Below are positions 8,512-21,294 of a stretch of 64,000 nt of DNA, one piece after another; positions within the stretch are counted from its first letter, which is position 1; each line of letters starts with the position of its first letter. The position numbers and the translations under genes are program-made. This DNA comes from Tsukamurella conjunctivitidis. GTDB taxonomy: Bacteria > Actinomycetota > Actinomycetes > Mycobacteriales > Mycobacteriaceae. The notes below the pieces were generated by a model. That model did no database searches and was not told the DNA's origin. It was given only the letters and a program-made list of their open reading frames with translations. The stretch covers positions 48,892 to 112,891 of the forward strand of contig NZ_VIGX01000011.1 of NCBI RefSeq assembly GCF_007858475.1, given 5' to 3'.

Positions 8512-8541
8512 AAGGCCGGCTCCCGTGCGGGAGCCGGCCTT
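8512..8541. terminator. Bidirectional hairpin terminator
   Basis: A perfect 14-base inverted repeat, AAGGCCGGCTCCCG and its complement around TG, lies between the DUF937 gene (+) and gltD (-), which converge here. The AAGG/CCTT ends and very GC-rich stem fit an actinobacterial intrinsic terminator serving both strands. Confidence 0.8.
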
Positions 8542-8573
8542 CGTCGTCCGACGGTGCGCCGTCGGCCGCGGAG

Positions 8574-10032
8574 CTACCGCTGCGGCGCGGTGGTGGGGAC
8601 GATCGGCGCGGGCAGCGCGGTATCCCCCATGAGGAAGCGGTCGACGGCGGCCGCGGCGCTGCGGCCCTCGGCGATCGCCCACACGATGAGCGACTGGCCA
8701 CGGCCGGCGTCGCCGGCCACGAAGACGCCGGGCACCGTCGACTGGAAGTCGTCGTCGCGGGCGACGTTGCCGCGGTCGCTGTACTCGACGCCGAGCTTGT
8801 CGAGCAGGTCGTCGCGCTGCGGGCCGACGAAGCCCATGGCGAGCAGCACCAGATCGGCCTCGAGGGTGAAGTCGGTGCCCTCGACCTTCTCGAAGCGGCC
8901 GCCCTCCATCTTGACCTCGTAGGCCTTGAGGCCGGTGACCCGGCCGTCCTCGCCGACGAACTCCTCGGTGCTGACGGAGAAGACGCGCTCGCCGCCCTCC
9001 TCGTGCGCGGAGCTGATGCGGTACATCAGCGGGTAGGTCGGCCACGGGGTCGACTCGGCGCGCTCGCGCGGCGGGATCGGCATGATCTCGAACTGGTGCA
9101 CGCTGGCCGCGCCCTGGCGCAGCGAGGTGCCCAGGCAGTCGGCGCCGGTGTCACCGCCGCCGATGATGACGACCTTCTTGTCCTTGGCGTGCAGCGGCGG
9201 CAGGCCGTTCTCGTCGACGACGTCGTCGCCGACCGCGGCGCGGTTGGCCCACGGCAGGAACTCCATCGCCTGATGGATGCCGTCCAGCTCGCGCCCGGGG
9301 ATCGGCAGGTCGCGCCAGACGGTCGCGCCGTTCGCGAGCACGACCGCGTCGAAGTCCTCGCGGAGCTGTTCGACGGTCACGTCGACGCCCACGTTGACGC
9401 CGGTCTTGAAGACCGTGCCCTCGGCGTTCATCTGGGCGAGGCGGCGATCGATGTGCCGCTTCTCCATCTTGAACTCGGGGATGCCGTAGCGGAGCAGGCC
9501 GCCGATGCGGTCGGCGCGCTCGAAGACCGTCACGGTGTGGCCGCCGCGGGTGAGCTGCTGCGCCGCGGCGAGACCCGCCGGGCCGGAGCCGACGACGGCG
9601 ATCTTCTTGCCGGTCAGCTTGGTCGGGTGCTGCGGCGAGACCCACCCCTCGTCGAAGGCCTTGTCGATGAGTTCGACCTCGACCTGCTTGATGGTGACGG
9701 GGTCCTGGTTGATGCCGAGGACGCACGAGGCCTCGCAGGGCGCGGGGCACAGCCGCCCGGTGAACTCCGGGAAGTTGTTCGTCGCGTGCAGCCGCTCGAT
9801 GCCGTCCTGCCACCGGTCCTTGTACGCCAGCGTGTTCCACTCGGGGATCAGGTTCCCCAGCGGGCAGCCGTTGTGGCAGAACGGGATACCGCAGTCCATG
9901 CACCGGGACGCCTGCTTGCGCAGGGTGGTCCCGTCGAAGGGCTTGTAGACCTCGTTCCAGTCCAGGAGCCGGAGCGGAACCGGCCGGCGGACCGGCAGCT
10001 CGCGCGAGTTGTTCTTCAGAAAGCCTTGCGGA

Positions 10033-10040
<8 letters not shown>
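8574..10040 (-). CDS. gltD: Glutamate synthase small (beta) subunit
   Basis: A 488-residue flavoprotein that takes electrons from NADPH and passes them to GltB for reductive transfer of the glutamine amide to 2-oxoglutarate. Seen: the N-terminal Cys cluster [15 protein letters not shown] and CPAPCEASC for [4Fe-4S] centres, the FAD Rossmann motif [13 protein letters not shown] near residue 148, the NADPH motif [12 protein letters not shown], and the C-terminal [18 protein letters not shown]. Length and domain order are normal. It overlaps gltB by 8 bases and is translated after it from one transcript. Confidence 0.96.
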
Positions 10041-14640
<4,600 letters not shown>

Positions 14641-14738
14641 CGAATACCTGCCTCTACGCAGCGCCTCACGGCGGAACGGGTTCTTCAAGGTTCGGCGATC
14701 GGGACTGCAGATCACCTCAGGCATCGTTGGCTGTACCA

Positions 14739-14752
14739 GAAACTGTAGTTTC
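14739..14752. promoter_or_regulatory. Palindrome in the gltB upstream region
   Basis: GAAACTGTAGTTTC is a 6+6 dyad about 100 bases before the gltB start, next to a TTGACC hexamer (minus strand) that could be a -35. It is a candidate regulator site; I could not match it to a specific nitrogen-regulator consensus. Confidence 0.35.
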
Positions 14753-14843
14753 CCACTCCTCGATCACCAAATGAAAGGTCAACCTTACCGGTCATGACCT
14801 GCGTCGATCCGGCGGAGAGGCCACCGAGCGCCCTCGTTTCGGC

Positions 14844-14849
14844 TAGGTT
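14844..14849 (+). promoter_or_regulatory. -10 hexamer, probable leaderless promoter
   Basis: TAGGTT is 8 bases before the GTG at 14858 and supports that start codon. Confidence 0.45.
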
Positions 14850-14857
14850 TCCGGGAC

Positions 14858-15637
14858 GTGACCGGAAGTGATCCGGGCGAGCTGCTCACGGTGGGCCCGG
14901 GGCTCGCCGTCGCCCTCGTCGCCCTCGCCCTGACGGGCGCCGCGGTGGCGTGGCTGGGGCGCACCGGATACGGCCCCGCGATCCTCGGCGCCACGGCGCG
15001 GGCGGTCGTCCAGCTGGCCGTCCTGGGGATGGCGCTCAGCCTGATCGTCCGGAGCCTGTGGTTCACGGCGGCGTTCGTGGTGCTCATGGGCGGCACCGCC
15101 GGCTGGACGGCGGCGCGGCGCATCGTGGGGCGACGGCCCCGGCGCTCCGAGCTCGCGGTCACGACGGTCGCCGTCGCGGGCCCGGCGGCCGTCCTCGCCG
15201 TGGCGCTCATCGTGAGCGGCGTGCTTCCCGCGCGGGGGATCGCCGTGATTCCCGTGGCGGGCAGCGCGATCGGCGCGGCGATGGCCGGCGCCGGGCTCGG
15301 CGGGAAGCGCGCGCTGGAAGAGCTGGCCGCGCGGCGCGGCGAGCTGGAGGCGGGTCTCGCGCTGGGACTCGATCCGCTGTTCATCCGGCTCGAGCTCACG
15401 CGGGCGGCGGCCGCGACGGCGCTGATCCCCGCCCTGGACCAGACGCGCACCGTCGGGCTGGTCACCATCCCCGGCGCGTTCGTCGGCATGGTGCTGGGCG
15501 GCGCCTCGCCACTGGCGGCGGCGGTCATGCAGCTGTACGTCCTGGTCGCGATCCTCTGCGTGACCCCGATCGCCGTCGTGGCCGTGACCTGGTTGGTTGC
15601 AGCCGGCCGGTACGAAACCGGACCTCGGAACTACTGA
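14858..15637 (+). CDS. ABC transporter permease, FetB/UPF0014 family
   Basis: A 259-residue membrane protein with about six to seven helices matching the FetB (YbbM, UPF0014) family: ATARAVVQLAVLGMAL, VVLMGGTAGWTAARR, IPVAGSAIGAAM, and the cytoplasmic ELEAGLALGLDP...RLELTRAAAATALIPALDQTRTVGLVTIPGAFVGM region split over several motifs. In E. coli FetB pairs with the ATPase FetA for iron/metal export. No ATPase gene is adjacent here, so the partner must be encoded elsewhere or the protein acts differently. GTG start. Confidence 0.85.
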   Translation: MTGSDPGELLTVGPGLAVALVALALTGAAVAWLGRTGYGPAILGATARAVVQLAVLGMALSLIVRSLWFTAAFVVLMGGTAGWTAARRIVGRRPRRSELAVTTVAVAGPAAVLAVALIVSGVLPARGIAVIPVAGSAIGAAMAGAGLGGKRALEELAARRGELEAGLALGLDPLFIRLELTRAAAATALIPALDQTRTVGLVTIPGAFVGMVLGGASPLAAAVMQLYVLVAILCVTPIAVVAVTWLVAAGRYETGPRNY

Positions 15638-15684
15638 CGCCCTGTGTGCGATCGTGTCCGCTCAGCGGTCACAATCCAACACAC

Positions 15685-16557
15685 TTACGACGCGCCGATC
15701 GCGTCCAGCTCGGCGAGCGCGTCCTCCGGGAGCTCCAGCGCGGCGCCGGCGATGTTCTCCCGCAGGTGCACGACCGACGAGGTGCCCGGGATCAGCAGGA
15801 TGTTCGGCGAGCGCTGCAGCAGCCACGCGAGGGCGACCGCCATCGGGGTGGCGCCGAGCCGGGCCGCGACCGCGTTGAGCGCGTCCGACTGCAGCGGGCT
15901 GAACCCGCCGAGCGGGAAGTAGGGCACGTACGCGATGCCCTGCGCCGCCAGGGAATCCACCAGGTCGTCGTCGACGCGATGGGCGATGTTGTAGAAGTTC
16001 TGGACGCACGCCACGGGCGCGATCGACTGCGCCTCGGCGACCTGCTCGGCGGTCACGGTGCTCACGCCGAGGTGCCGGATCAGGCCCTGCTGCTGCAACT
16101 CCGCGAGCACGGTGAAGGGCTCCGCGATCGACCCGGGCGCGGGGGTGTCGAAGTCGCCGACGCGCAGATTCACCACGTCGATCACGTCGAGGCCCAACCG
16201 CTCGAGGTTCTCGTCGACGGCGCGGCGCAGGTCGTCGGGCTCGAGCGCCGGCGGCCAGCCGCCGGTGTCGTCGCGTCGCGCACCGACCTTGGTGACGATG
16301 TGCAGGGAATCCGGGTACGGGTGCAGGGCCTCGCGGATGATCTCGTTGGTGACGAACGGGCCGTAGTAGTCGCTGGTGTCGATGTGCGTGATGCCGAGGT
16401 CGATCACGTCGTGCAGTACCTCGATCGCCGCCTCGCGGTCGGCGGGCGGACCGAAGACGTGCGGCCCCGCGAGCTGCATGGCGCCGTATCCGAATCGCGT
16501 GACCGTCAGGTCGCCGCCGAGGTCGAAGGTGCCGCCGGGCGGGGTGGGTGCGGACAT
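15685..16557 (-). CDS. Aldo/keto reductase
   Basis: A 290-residue (beta/alpha)8 NADPH-dependent reductase. Seen: GYGAMQL, the catalytic THIDTSDYYGP with Asp and Tyr, a Lys in VTKVGARR, RHLGVSTVTAEQ, and the C-terminal cofactor-binding LLIPGTSSVVHLRENI. The His of the classical tetrad is replaced (VDVVNLRVGD in the fourth position), as in the AKR11-like oxidoreductases. The start follows an AAGGAG site. It is convergent with the FetB-like gene across a 47-base gap and downstream of the MarR-type regulator on the same strand. Substrate unknown. Confidence 0.88.
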   Translation of the reverse strand: MSAPTPPGGTFDLGGDLTVTRFGYGAMQLAGPHVFGPPADREAAIEVLHDVIDLGITHIDTSDYYGPFVTNEIIREALHPYPDSLHIVTKVGARRDDTGGWPPALEPDDLRRAVDENLERLGLDVIDVVNLRVGDFDTPAPGSIAEPFTVLAELQQQGLIRHLGVSTVTAEQVAEAQSIAPVACVQNFYNIAHRVDDDLVDSLAAQGIAYVPYFPLGGFSPLQSDALNAVAARLGATPMAVALAWLLQRSPNILLIPGTSSVVHLRENIAGAALELPEDALAELDAIGAS

Positions 16558-16676
16558 GGTGCAACTCCTTCGTGCGGGACGATGTGACGGCCTCCAGTAT
16601 CGCGCCGATCGTTCCGGCGCACCCGGCTGCATCACCACGAGTCCGTGTTGCCCGGATCCCGCTGACGTGTCGCGCT

Positions 16677-17138
16677 TCAGTACCCGTGCTTGTCGAGCCG
16701 GATGCGGCGCCAGCGTTCCATCACCTCGGGGAGTTCGGTGATCATGAACTCGAAGAAGTCGCGCATCACCGACAGACGCTCGGCGGCCGGGCCGCCGGCG
16801 GGGAGTTCCTCGATCCCCTCGGTCGCCACGTCCCGCCACCGCTCCAGGATCGGATTGCGCGAGGCGAAGGCCTCGTACCAGATGTCGTCACCGAGGGTGA
16901 TGAGACTGTGCCGCGACCCCGGGACGTGCGTGCGGCGGATCATGCTCGTCTGCTCCAGGTACCTCACCGCACCCGATACCGCACCCGCGGACACCTGCAG
17001 CTGTGCGGCGATCTGCGACGGTGTGAGCGCGGCCTCCGGCGACGTGAGGACCGCGGCGAAGACCCGGGAAGCCATGCGCTGCATCCCCGCATCCACGAAC
17101 GCGGCTGCCATGTTCTCCACGAATTCCGGCGCATCCAT
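16677..17138 (-). CDS. MarR/GbsR-type transcriptional regulator
   Basis: A 153-residue winged-helix regulator. The N-terminal helix FVENMAAAFVDAGMQRMASRVF leads into the HTH LTPSQIAAQLQVSAGAVSGAVRYLEQ and wing SMIRRTHVPGSRHS; the C-terminal half is a helical dimerisation domain. This layout is that of GbsR-like regulators that sit beside ABC-2 exporter genes. It is divergent from such an exporter (17203-19676), with a perfect 16-base palindrome between the two promoters, so it very probably represses both the exporter and itself. Confidence 0.88.
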   Translation of the reverse strand: MDAPEFVENMAAAFVDAGMQRMASRVFAAVLTSPEAALTPSQIAAQLQVSAGAVSGAVRYLEQTSMIRRTHVPGSRHSLITLGDDIWYEAFASRNPILERWRDVATEGIEELPAGGPAAERLSVMRDFFEFMITELPEVMERWRRIRLDKHGY

Positions 17139-17145
17139 GCAGGTC

Positions 17146-17151
17146 ACGATA
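17146..17151 (-). promoter_or_regulatory. -10 hexamer of the MarR/GbsR-type gene
   Basis: On the minus strand TATCGT lies 7 bases before the ATG at 17138, which makes a leaderless transcript likely. Confidence 0.5.
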
Positions 17152-17166
17152 CCAGAATTCAGACAC

Positions 17167-17182
17167 TTCACAAATTTGTGAA
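17167..17182. promoter_or_regulatory. Operator palindrome of the ABC exporter/regulator pair
   Basis: TTCACAAATTTGTGAA is a perfect 16-base palindrome and strikingly AT-rich for this genome. It lies between the two divergent -10 hexamers, over the -35 positions of both genes. This is the expected site for the adjacent MarR/GbsR-type repressor. Confidence 0.8.
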
Positions 17183-17189
17183 CTGGGCG

Positions 17190-17195
17190 TAGCGT
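17190..17195 (+). promoter_or_regulatory. -10 hexamer of the ABC exporter operon
   Basis: TAGCGT lies 7 bases before the ATG at 17203, just downstream of the palindromic operator. Confidence 0.5.
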
Positions 17196-17202
17196 CGGCG
17201 CC

Positions 17203-18099
17203 ATGACAACCGAAGTCATCCGCGTCGAGGGCCTCACCAAGACCTTCGGCAGCGCACACGCACTCACCGGCCTCGACCTCCACGTGACGCCGGGCGAGGT
17301 CCACGCCTTCCTCGGCCCCAACGGGGCCGGCAAGTCCACCACCATCCGCGTCCTCCTCGGCCTCCTGAAGAAGACCTCGGGCACCGTCGAACTGCTGGGC
17401 GGGGATCCGTGGGCACAGGCCCCCGAGCTCCACCGCCGCCTGGCGTACGTCCCGGGCGATGTGACGCTGTGGCCGAACCTGTCCGGCGGCGAGATCATCG
17501 ACCTCATGGGACGCCTGCGCGGCGGCCTCGACGAGGCGCGACGGGCGGAGCTCATCGAGCGCTTCGCCCTCGACCCCGCGAAGAAGGCCCGCACGTACAG
17601 CAAGGGCAACCGGCAGAAGGTGGCGCTGGTGGCGGCGTTCGCGGCCCGCGCCGAGCTGATGATCCTCGACGAGCCCACATCCGGCCTCGATCCCCTCATG
17701 GAGGAGGTCTTCACGCAGTGCCTGGCCGAGGCCAAGGCCGCCGGCACCTCGATCCTGCTCTCCAGCCACATCCTCTCCGAGGTGGACCGGGTCGCCGACA
17801 CCGTCACCATCATCAAGGACGGCGCGACCGTCGAGACCGGCTCGCTCGACTCGCTCCGGCACCTCTCCCGCACCCGCGTCGAGGCGACACTGGCGCGGCC
17901 CGTCGACCTCGCGGGAACCGCCGGCGTGCACGACCTCCAGGCCGACGGTGACCGGATCTCGTTCAGCGTCGAATCCTCCGATCTCGGCAGGGTTCTCACC
18001 GAGCTCGCGGCCGCCGGCCCCACGTCGCTCACCAGCCGCCCGCCCACGCTCGAGGAGCTCTTCCTCCGCCACTACGACACCGCGGGGGCCGTACGATGA
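17203..18099 (+). CDS. ABC-2 type exporter, ATP-binding subunit
   Basis: A 298-residue ABC ATPase. Walker [10 protein letters not shown] is at residues 38-46; the signature is degenerate (YSKGNRQKV in place of LSGGQ), as is usual for drug-export DrrA-like ATPases; Walker B is [13 protein letters not shown], and the switch His is in [12 protein letters not shown]. The C-terminal 80 residues form the small DrrA-like tail. The stop overlaps the permease start by 4 bases (ATGA). It probably exports a lipid, antibiotic or other hydrophobic compound under control of the divergent regulator. Confidence 0.93.
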   Translation: MTTEVIRVEGLTKTFGSAHALTGLDLHVTPGEVHAFLGPNGAGKSTTIRVLLGLLKKTSGTVELLGGDPWAQAPELHRRLAYVPGDVTLWPNLSGGEIIDLMGRLRGGLDEARRAELIERFALDPAKKARTYSKGNRQKVALVAAFAARAELMILDEPTSGLDPLMEEVFTQCLAEAKAAGTSILLSSHILSEVDRVADTVTIIKDGATVETGSLDSLRHLSRTRVEATLARPVDLAGTAGVHDLQADGDRISFSVESSDLGRVLTELAAAGPTSLTSRPPTLEELFLRHYDTAGAVR

Positions 18100-19676
18100 C
18101 CGGCCTCGCCGCCACCCTCCGGCTCGTGGTGCGGCGCGATCGCATCCAGCTGGTGGTGTGGCTGCTGCTGTACGTGGCCATGGCCGCGTCGGCGTACTCG
18201 ACGGCGAAGACCAACTACGCCGACCAGGCCTCGCTCGACTCGGCCGCCCGCGCAGCGAGCGAGAATCCTTCGCTCGTCGCCATGTTCGGCCCTGTCTACT
18301 CCGCCACGACGGGAGCGGTCGGCATGATCAAGATGGTCGTCATGATGGCGGCCGCGCTCGGCCTGCTCACCGGCCTGCTCGTCATCCGGCACACCCGCGC
18401 CGACGAGGAGTCCGGGCGCCGGGAGATGTTGGGCGCCTCCGCGATCGACCGCACCGCTCCCCCGATCGCGGCCCTGATCGAGTCGACGGTGCTCAGCCTC
18501 GCGATCGGCGTGCTCAGCGCGCTGGTACTGGTGGGGATGGGTGCGGATGCGCAGGGCAGCATCATGTTCGGCGCGCTCTGGACCTTCACCGGCATCGTCT
18601 TCGCCGCCTTCGCACTGCTGTGCGCGCAACTCACGGAAGGAGCGCGGGCCGCACGCGGCCTCTTCGCCGTGGGCCTCGGCGCGGCCTACCTGCTCCGGGC
18701 CGTCGGCGACGTCTCCGTCATCCGGAGTGACGGGACGCTCCCCGCCGAGCCCGGATGGGAGTCGTGGCTCTCCCCGCTCGGGTGGGCACAGCAGATCCGG
18801 CCCTTCGCCGACGACCGGCCGTGGCCGATCCTGTTGCTGCTCGCGGCCTCGGTGGTGCTCACCGCGGTGGCGCTGCGCATCGCCGCCCAGCGCGACCTCG
18901 GTGCCGGCCTGATCCCCGTGGGCCGGGGCCGCGAGCGCGGCAGCGCGCTGCTGGGTTCGGTGGAGGCGCTCACGTGGCGGCTGCACCGCGGTCAGCTCAT
19001 CGGGTGGAGCATCGGCATGCTCGCGGTGGGTCTCGCCTTCGGCGGCATGGGCAGCGCGATCGACTCGCTGGCCGGCAATGCGGGGACGCGCGAGATGCTG
19101 GAGCGGCTCGGCGGATCCGGCTCGAGTCTGCTCGACATCTTCTTCGGCGCCGAGTTCTCCATCATGGGCATGGCGATCGCAGCGCTGGGCATCTCCATCG
19201 TCAACACGGCGTGCTCCGAGGAGACCTCCGGCCGCGCCGAGTACCTGCTCTCCGGTCCCGTGCCGAGGGTGCGCTGGTACGTCTCGCACCTGACGGCGGC
19301 CGTCGTCGCCACGTCGATCGCGAGCCTCGCACTGGGCGTGGGGGTCACCCTCACCGCGGGCCGCCAGCTCATCGTGCCCGCGCTCGCCGCCCTCCCCGCG
19401 GTGTGGGTGATCACGGCGATCGCCGCGCTCGCCGGGGCGATCTCGGCCCGCTGGGCGTCGGTCGGCTGGATCGTCCTGGCGCTGTGCGTGACGACGATGG
19501 TCGCCGACGTGCTGAAGCTGCCCGATTGGGTCGCGAAGATCTCGCCGTTCAAGCACGTCGCGACGCAGCCCGGGGCGACGGTGCTCACCGGCGCCACGGT
19601 GGCGCTCGTCGTGATCGCGGCGGTAGGGCTGATCGCCGCAACGCTGTCCGAGTCGCGGCGGGACCTGGCGGCGTAG
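18096..19676 (+). CDS. ABC-2 type exporter, permease subunit
   Basis: A 526-residue membrane protein with about twelve helices in two repeated halves of six, each starting with a short cytoplasmic amphipathic lead ([18 protein letters not shown] and [15 protein letters not shown]). Two-halved ABC-2 permeases of this length partner a single ATPase in actinobacterial polyketide or tetronasin-type efflux. Translation is coupled to the ATPase gene by overlap. Substrate is not predictable from sequence. Confidence 0.9.
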   Translation: MTGLAATLRLVVRRDRIQLVVWLLLYVAMAASAYSTAKTNYADQASLDSAARAASENPSLVAMFGPVYSATTGAVGMIKMVVMMAAALGLLTGLLVIRHTRADEESGRREMLGASAIDRTAPPIAALIESTVLSLAIGVLSALVLVGMGADAQGSIMFGALWTFTGIVFAAFALLCAQLTEGARAARGLFAVGLGAAYLLRAVGDVSVIRSDGTLPAEPGWESWLSPLGWAQQIRPFADDRPWPILLLLAASVVLTAVALRIAAQRDLGAGLIPVGRGRERGSALLGSVEALTWRLHRGQLIGWSIGMLAVGLAFGGMGSAIDSLAGNAGTREMLERLGGSGSSLLDIFFGAEFSIMGMAIAALGISIVNTACSEETSGRAEYLLSGPVPRVRWYVSHLTAAVVATSIASLALGVGVTLTAGRQLIVPALAALPAVWVITAIAALAGAISARWASVGWIVLALCVTTMVADVLKLPDWVAKISPFKHVATQPGATVLTGATVALVVIAAVGLIAATLSESRRDLAA

Positions 19677-19781
19677 CGGACCAGCGCTGCGGTCTGTGCG
19701 GCGACGCTGCCGTCCGTGACTCTGCGGCGGGCAGGTCCTCCGTTCGAGCCCCGAGACCAGCTGTGTGAGACTGCATTCGTG

Positions 19782-20324
19782 ATGAACGAACAGCAACCGG
19801 GCGGTCCTGCCTCCGGCACGTCGGCGGAGGGAGCAGACCGGATGCCCCCACTGACGGTGGAATGGGTCGCGCGACCAGGGGACCTCCGCCGCGCGACGCT
19901 CTCCGTGCTGCGGCAGCGCCGCTTCTGGGTACGGTCGTTCGTGATCGGCCTGATCGTGGGCGTGGTCGTCGTCGCGGTCTGCATCGCCACCGGTAGCGGA
20001 TGGCCCCTGGGGCTCCTGATCGGCGGGTGCTTCTTCCTCGGCCTGAGCCTCGAAGTGCTCCTCCTCTGCCTCGTCGCCGCGTGGCGACAGAACCGGAAGG
20101 TCCTGCGGGCGGGCACGCGCTGGGCAGCGGGCAGCGATGCCCAGCGCATCCGCATTGAAAACCGGATCAACACGATCATCATCGCCCGCGAGAACATCAA
20201 GGGCTTCCGACGAGTCGGCAGTCTCTTCGTGCTGCAACTACCCGAGGGCGAGGTCTTCGCGATCCCAATGGCTCTGCTCGACTCGATCCTGACGGATCCG
20301 GATCTGGCCCGTCTCATTGACTGA
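19782..20324 (+). CDS. YcxB-like membrane protein
   Basis: A 180-residue protein. After a disordered start it has LTVEWVARPGDLRRATLSVLRQRRFWVR, two hydrophobic helices (FVIGLIVGVVVVAVCIA and LGLLIGGCFFLGLSLEVLLLCLVAAW), then a soluble beta-rich C-terminus NTIIIARENIKGFRRVGSLFVLQL with late IPMALLDS. This is the arrangement of YcxB-like (DUF) proteins, whose role is unknown. A GTG one codon upstream is an alternative start. Confidence 0.7.
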   Translation: MNEQQPGGPASGTSAEGADRMPPLTVEWVARPGDLRRATLSVLRQRRFWVRSFVIGLIVGVVVVAVCIATGSGWPLGLLIGGCFFLGLSLEVLLLCLVAAWRQNRKVLRAGTRWAAGSDAQRIRIENRINTIIIARENIKGFRRVGSLFVLQLPEGEVFAIPMALLDSILTDPDLARLID

Positions 20325-20483
20325 GACACTTGACGTTTCACCTGAGAGACGCCGGGCTAACTTGAGAGATCAAAAGCCCTGCAAATGACTACTGACCGCA
20401 GCGAGCGAGTCAGCTGCGGTCAGTGCACTCTCAGGATAACAGGAGAGTTGCGGTCATGCATATATCTCATCGCGATTCTTTTG
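20325..20483. other. Low-GC intergenic island with nested inverted repeats
   Basis: About 160 bases near 50% GC between two converging genes. It holds a perfect 12-base hairpin (20391-20424), a second perfect 6-base hairpin (20427-20448), and a third TGCGGTCA copy at about 20450. Upstream, TGAGAGA-like words recur (CTGAGAGAC, CTTGAGAGATC). The composition is foreign to the region and may be the scar of a mobile element; no transposase fragment is visible. Confidence 0.5.
20391..20424. repeat. 12-base perfect inverted repeat
   Basis: ACTGACCGCAGC and its exact complement GCTGCGGTCAGT are separated by 10 bases. No T-run follows, so it is a poor classical terminator, though it could still stop transcription between the converging YcxB-like and murI genes. 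Confidence 0.7.
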
Positions 20484-21281
20484 TCATGGCGTTTTCACGC
20501 TGCGACCGCATCGCTCCAGCAGAAGCCGCCCGGCGGGGTACGCGGCCAGGGCCGCGGGCAGCGCGCCGGGACGGCCGGACTCCAGCACGGCCACCACGTC
20601 GCCCAGCTCCGGCGGTCCGCCGGGCTCCACGCCGAGGCGGCGCAGGGCCTGTCGCGCGACGGGTTCCGGCGAGTCGAAGACCACGACGTCCCGGCCGGTC
20701 CGCTCCCGCAGGGCCGCCACGATCGGTTCCCTGACCAGCCCGTAGTGCGTGCAGCCCAGCACCACCGATTCGATGTCCACCGGAGTCGCCGCGGCGGCGG
20801 CGTCGATCGCAGCCGTCACTCGTTCCGGTGAACCCGAGTCGATCGCCTCGGCCAGTCCGTAGCAGGGGATGCGGTGCGCCAGCGCCGGGTCGGCGAAGGC
20901 GTCGATCAGGGAGGTCTGGTAGTCGCTCACCGTGGCGGCGGCGGTCGCCCAGACGGCGAAGGGGCGCCCCGTCGACCCTGCGGGACGGATGGCGGGCACC
21001 ACGCCGACCACGGGGATCGCGGGCTCGAACCGGGCCCGCGCGGCCTCGAGCGCGTACATCGAACCGGTGTTGCAGGCGACGATGATCGCGTCGACCTCGA
21101 ACTTCGCGGCCGCGGCTGCCATGGCCACCACGCACTCGGAGATCCGCGCGGGCTCGAGCAGGCCGTAGGGCATGTTGTCGGGGTCGCGGGCGAGCACCAG
21201 CTCGGTATCGGGACGGACGCGGGAGAGGGCGTCGGCGTAGTTGACCATCCCGAAACCGGAGTCGATCACCGCAACGCGCAT
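20484..21281 (-). CDS. murI: Aspartate/glutamate racemase family protein, divergent MurI
   Basis: A 265-residue racemase of the MurI superfamily, which makes D-glutamate for peptidoglycan. Both catalytic cysteines are present, in ACNTGS and LGCTHY, with the NMPYG substrate loop and VVGVVPAI. The usual FDSGVGGLTV start is altered to IDSGFGMVNY and CP.FV..VE is altered to IPCYGLAEAI, so this is a divergent copy; a canonical murI probably exists elsewhere. It follows the histidine-kinase gene by 10 bases but has its own -10 hexamer overlapping that gene's stop. Confidence 0.75.
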   Translation of the reverse strand: MRVAVIDSGFGMVNYADALSRVRPDTELVLARDPDNMPYGLLEPARISECVVAMAAAAAKFEVDAIIVACNTGSMYALEAARARFEPAIPVVGVVPAIRPAGSTGRPFAVWATAAATVSDYQTSLIDAFADPALAHRIPCYGLAEAIDSGSPERVTAAIDAAAAATPVDIESVVLGCTHYGLVREPIVAALRERTGRDVVVFDSPEPVARQALRRLGVEPGGPPELGDVVAVLESGRPGALPAALAAYPAGRLLLERCGRSVKTP

Positions 21282-21288
21282 GCCCTCG

Positions 21289-21294
21289 AATTTA
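21289..21294 (-). promoter_or_regulatory. -10 hexamer of the murI-like gene, containing the upstream stop codon
   Basis: On the minus strand TAAATT lies 7 bases before the ATG at 21281, and its first three bases are the TAA stop of the histidine-kinase gene. Confidence 0.45.

Noticed and set aside
14739-14752. GlnR nitrogen-regulator box before gltB
   Set aside because: The dyad GAAACTGTAGTTTC lacks the AC-n9-AC spacing of the actinobacterial GlnR motif as I know it, so it is kept only as an unnamed palindrome.
20325-20483. An intact insertion sequence
   Set aside because: No transposase, no paired terminal repeats flanked by target duplication; only a low-GC patch with hairpins.
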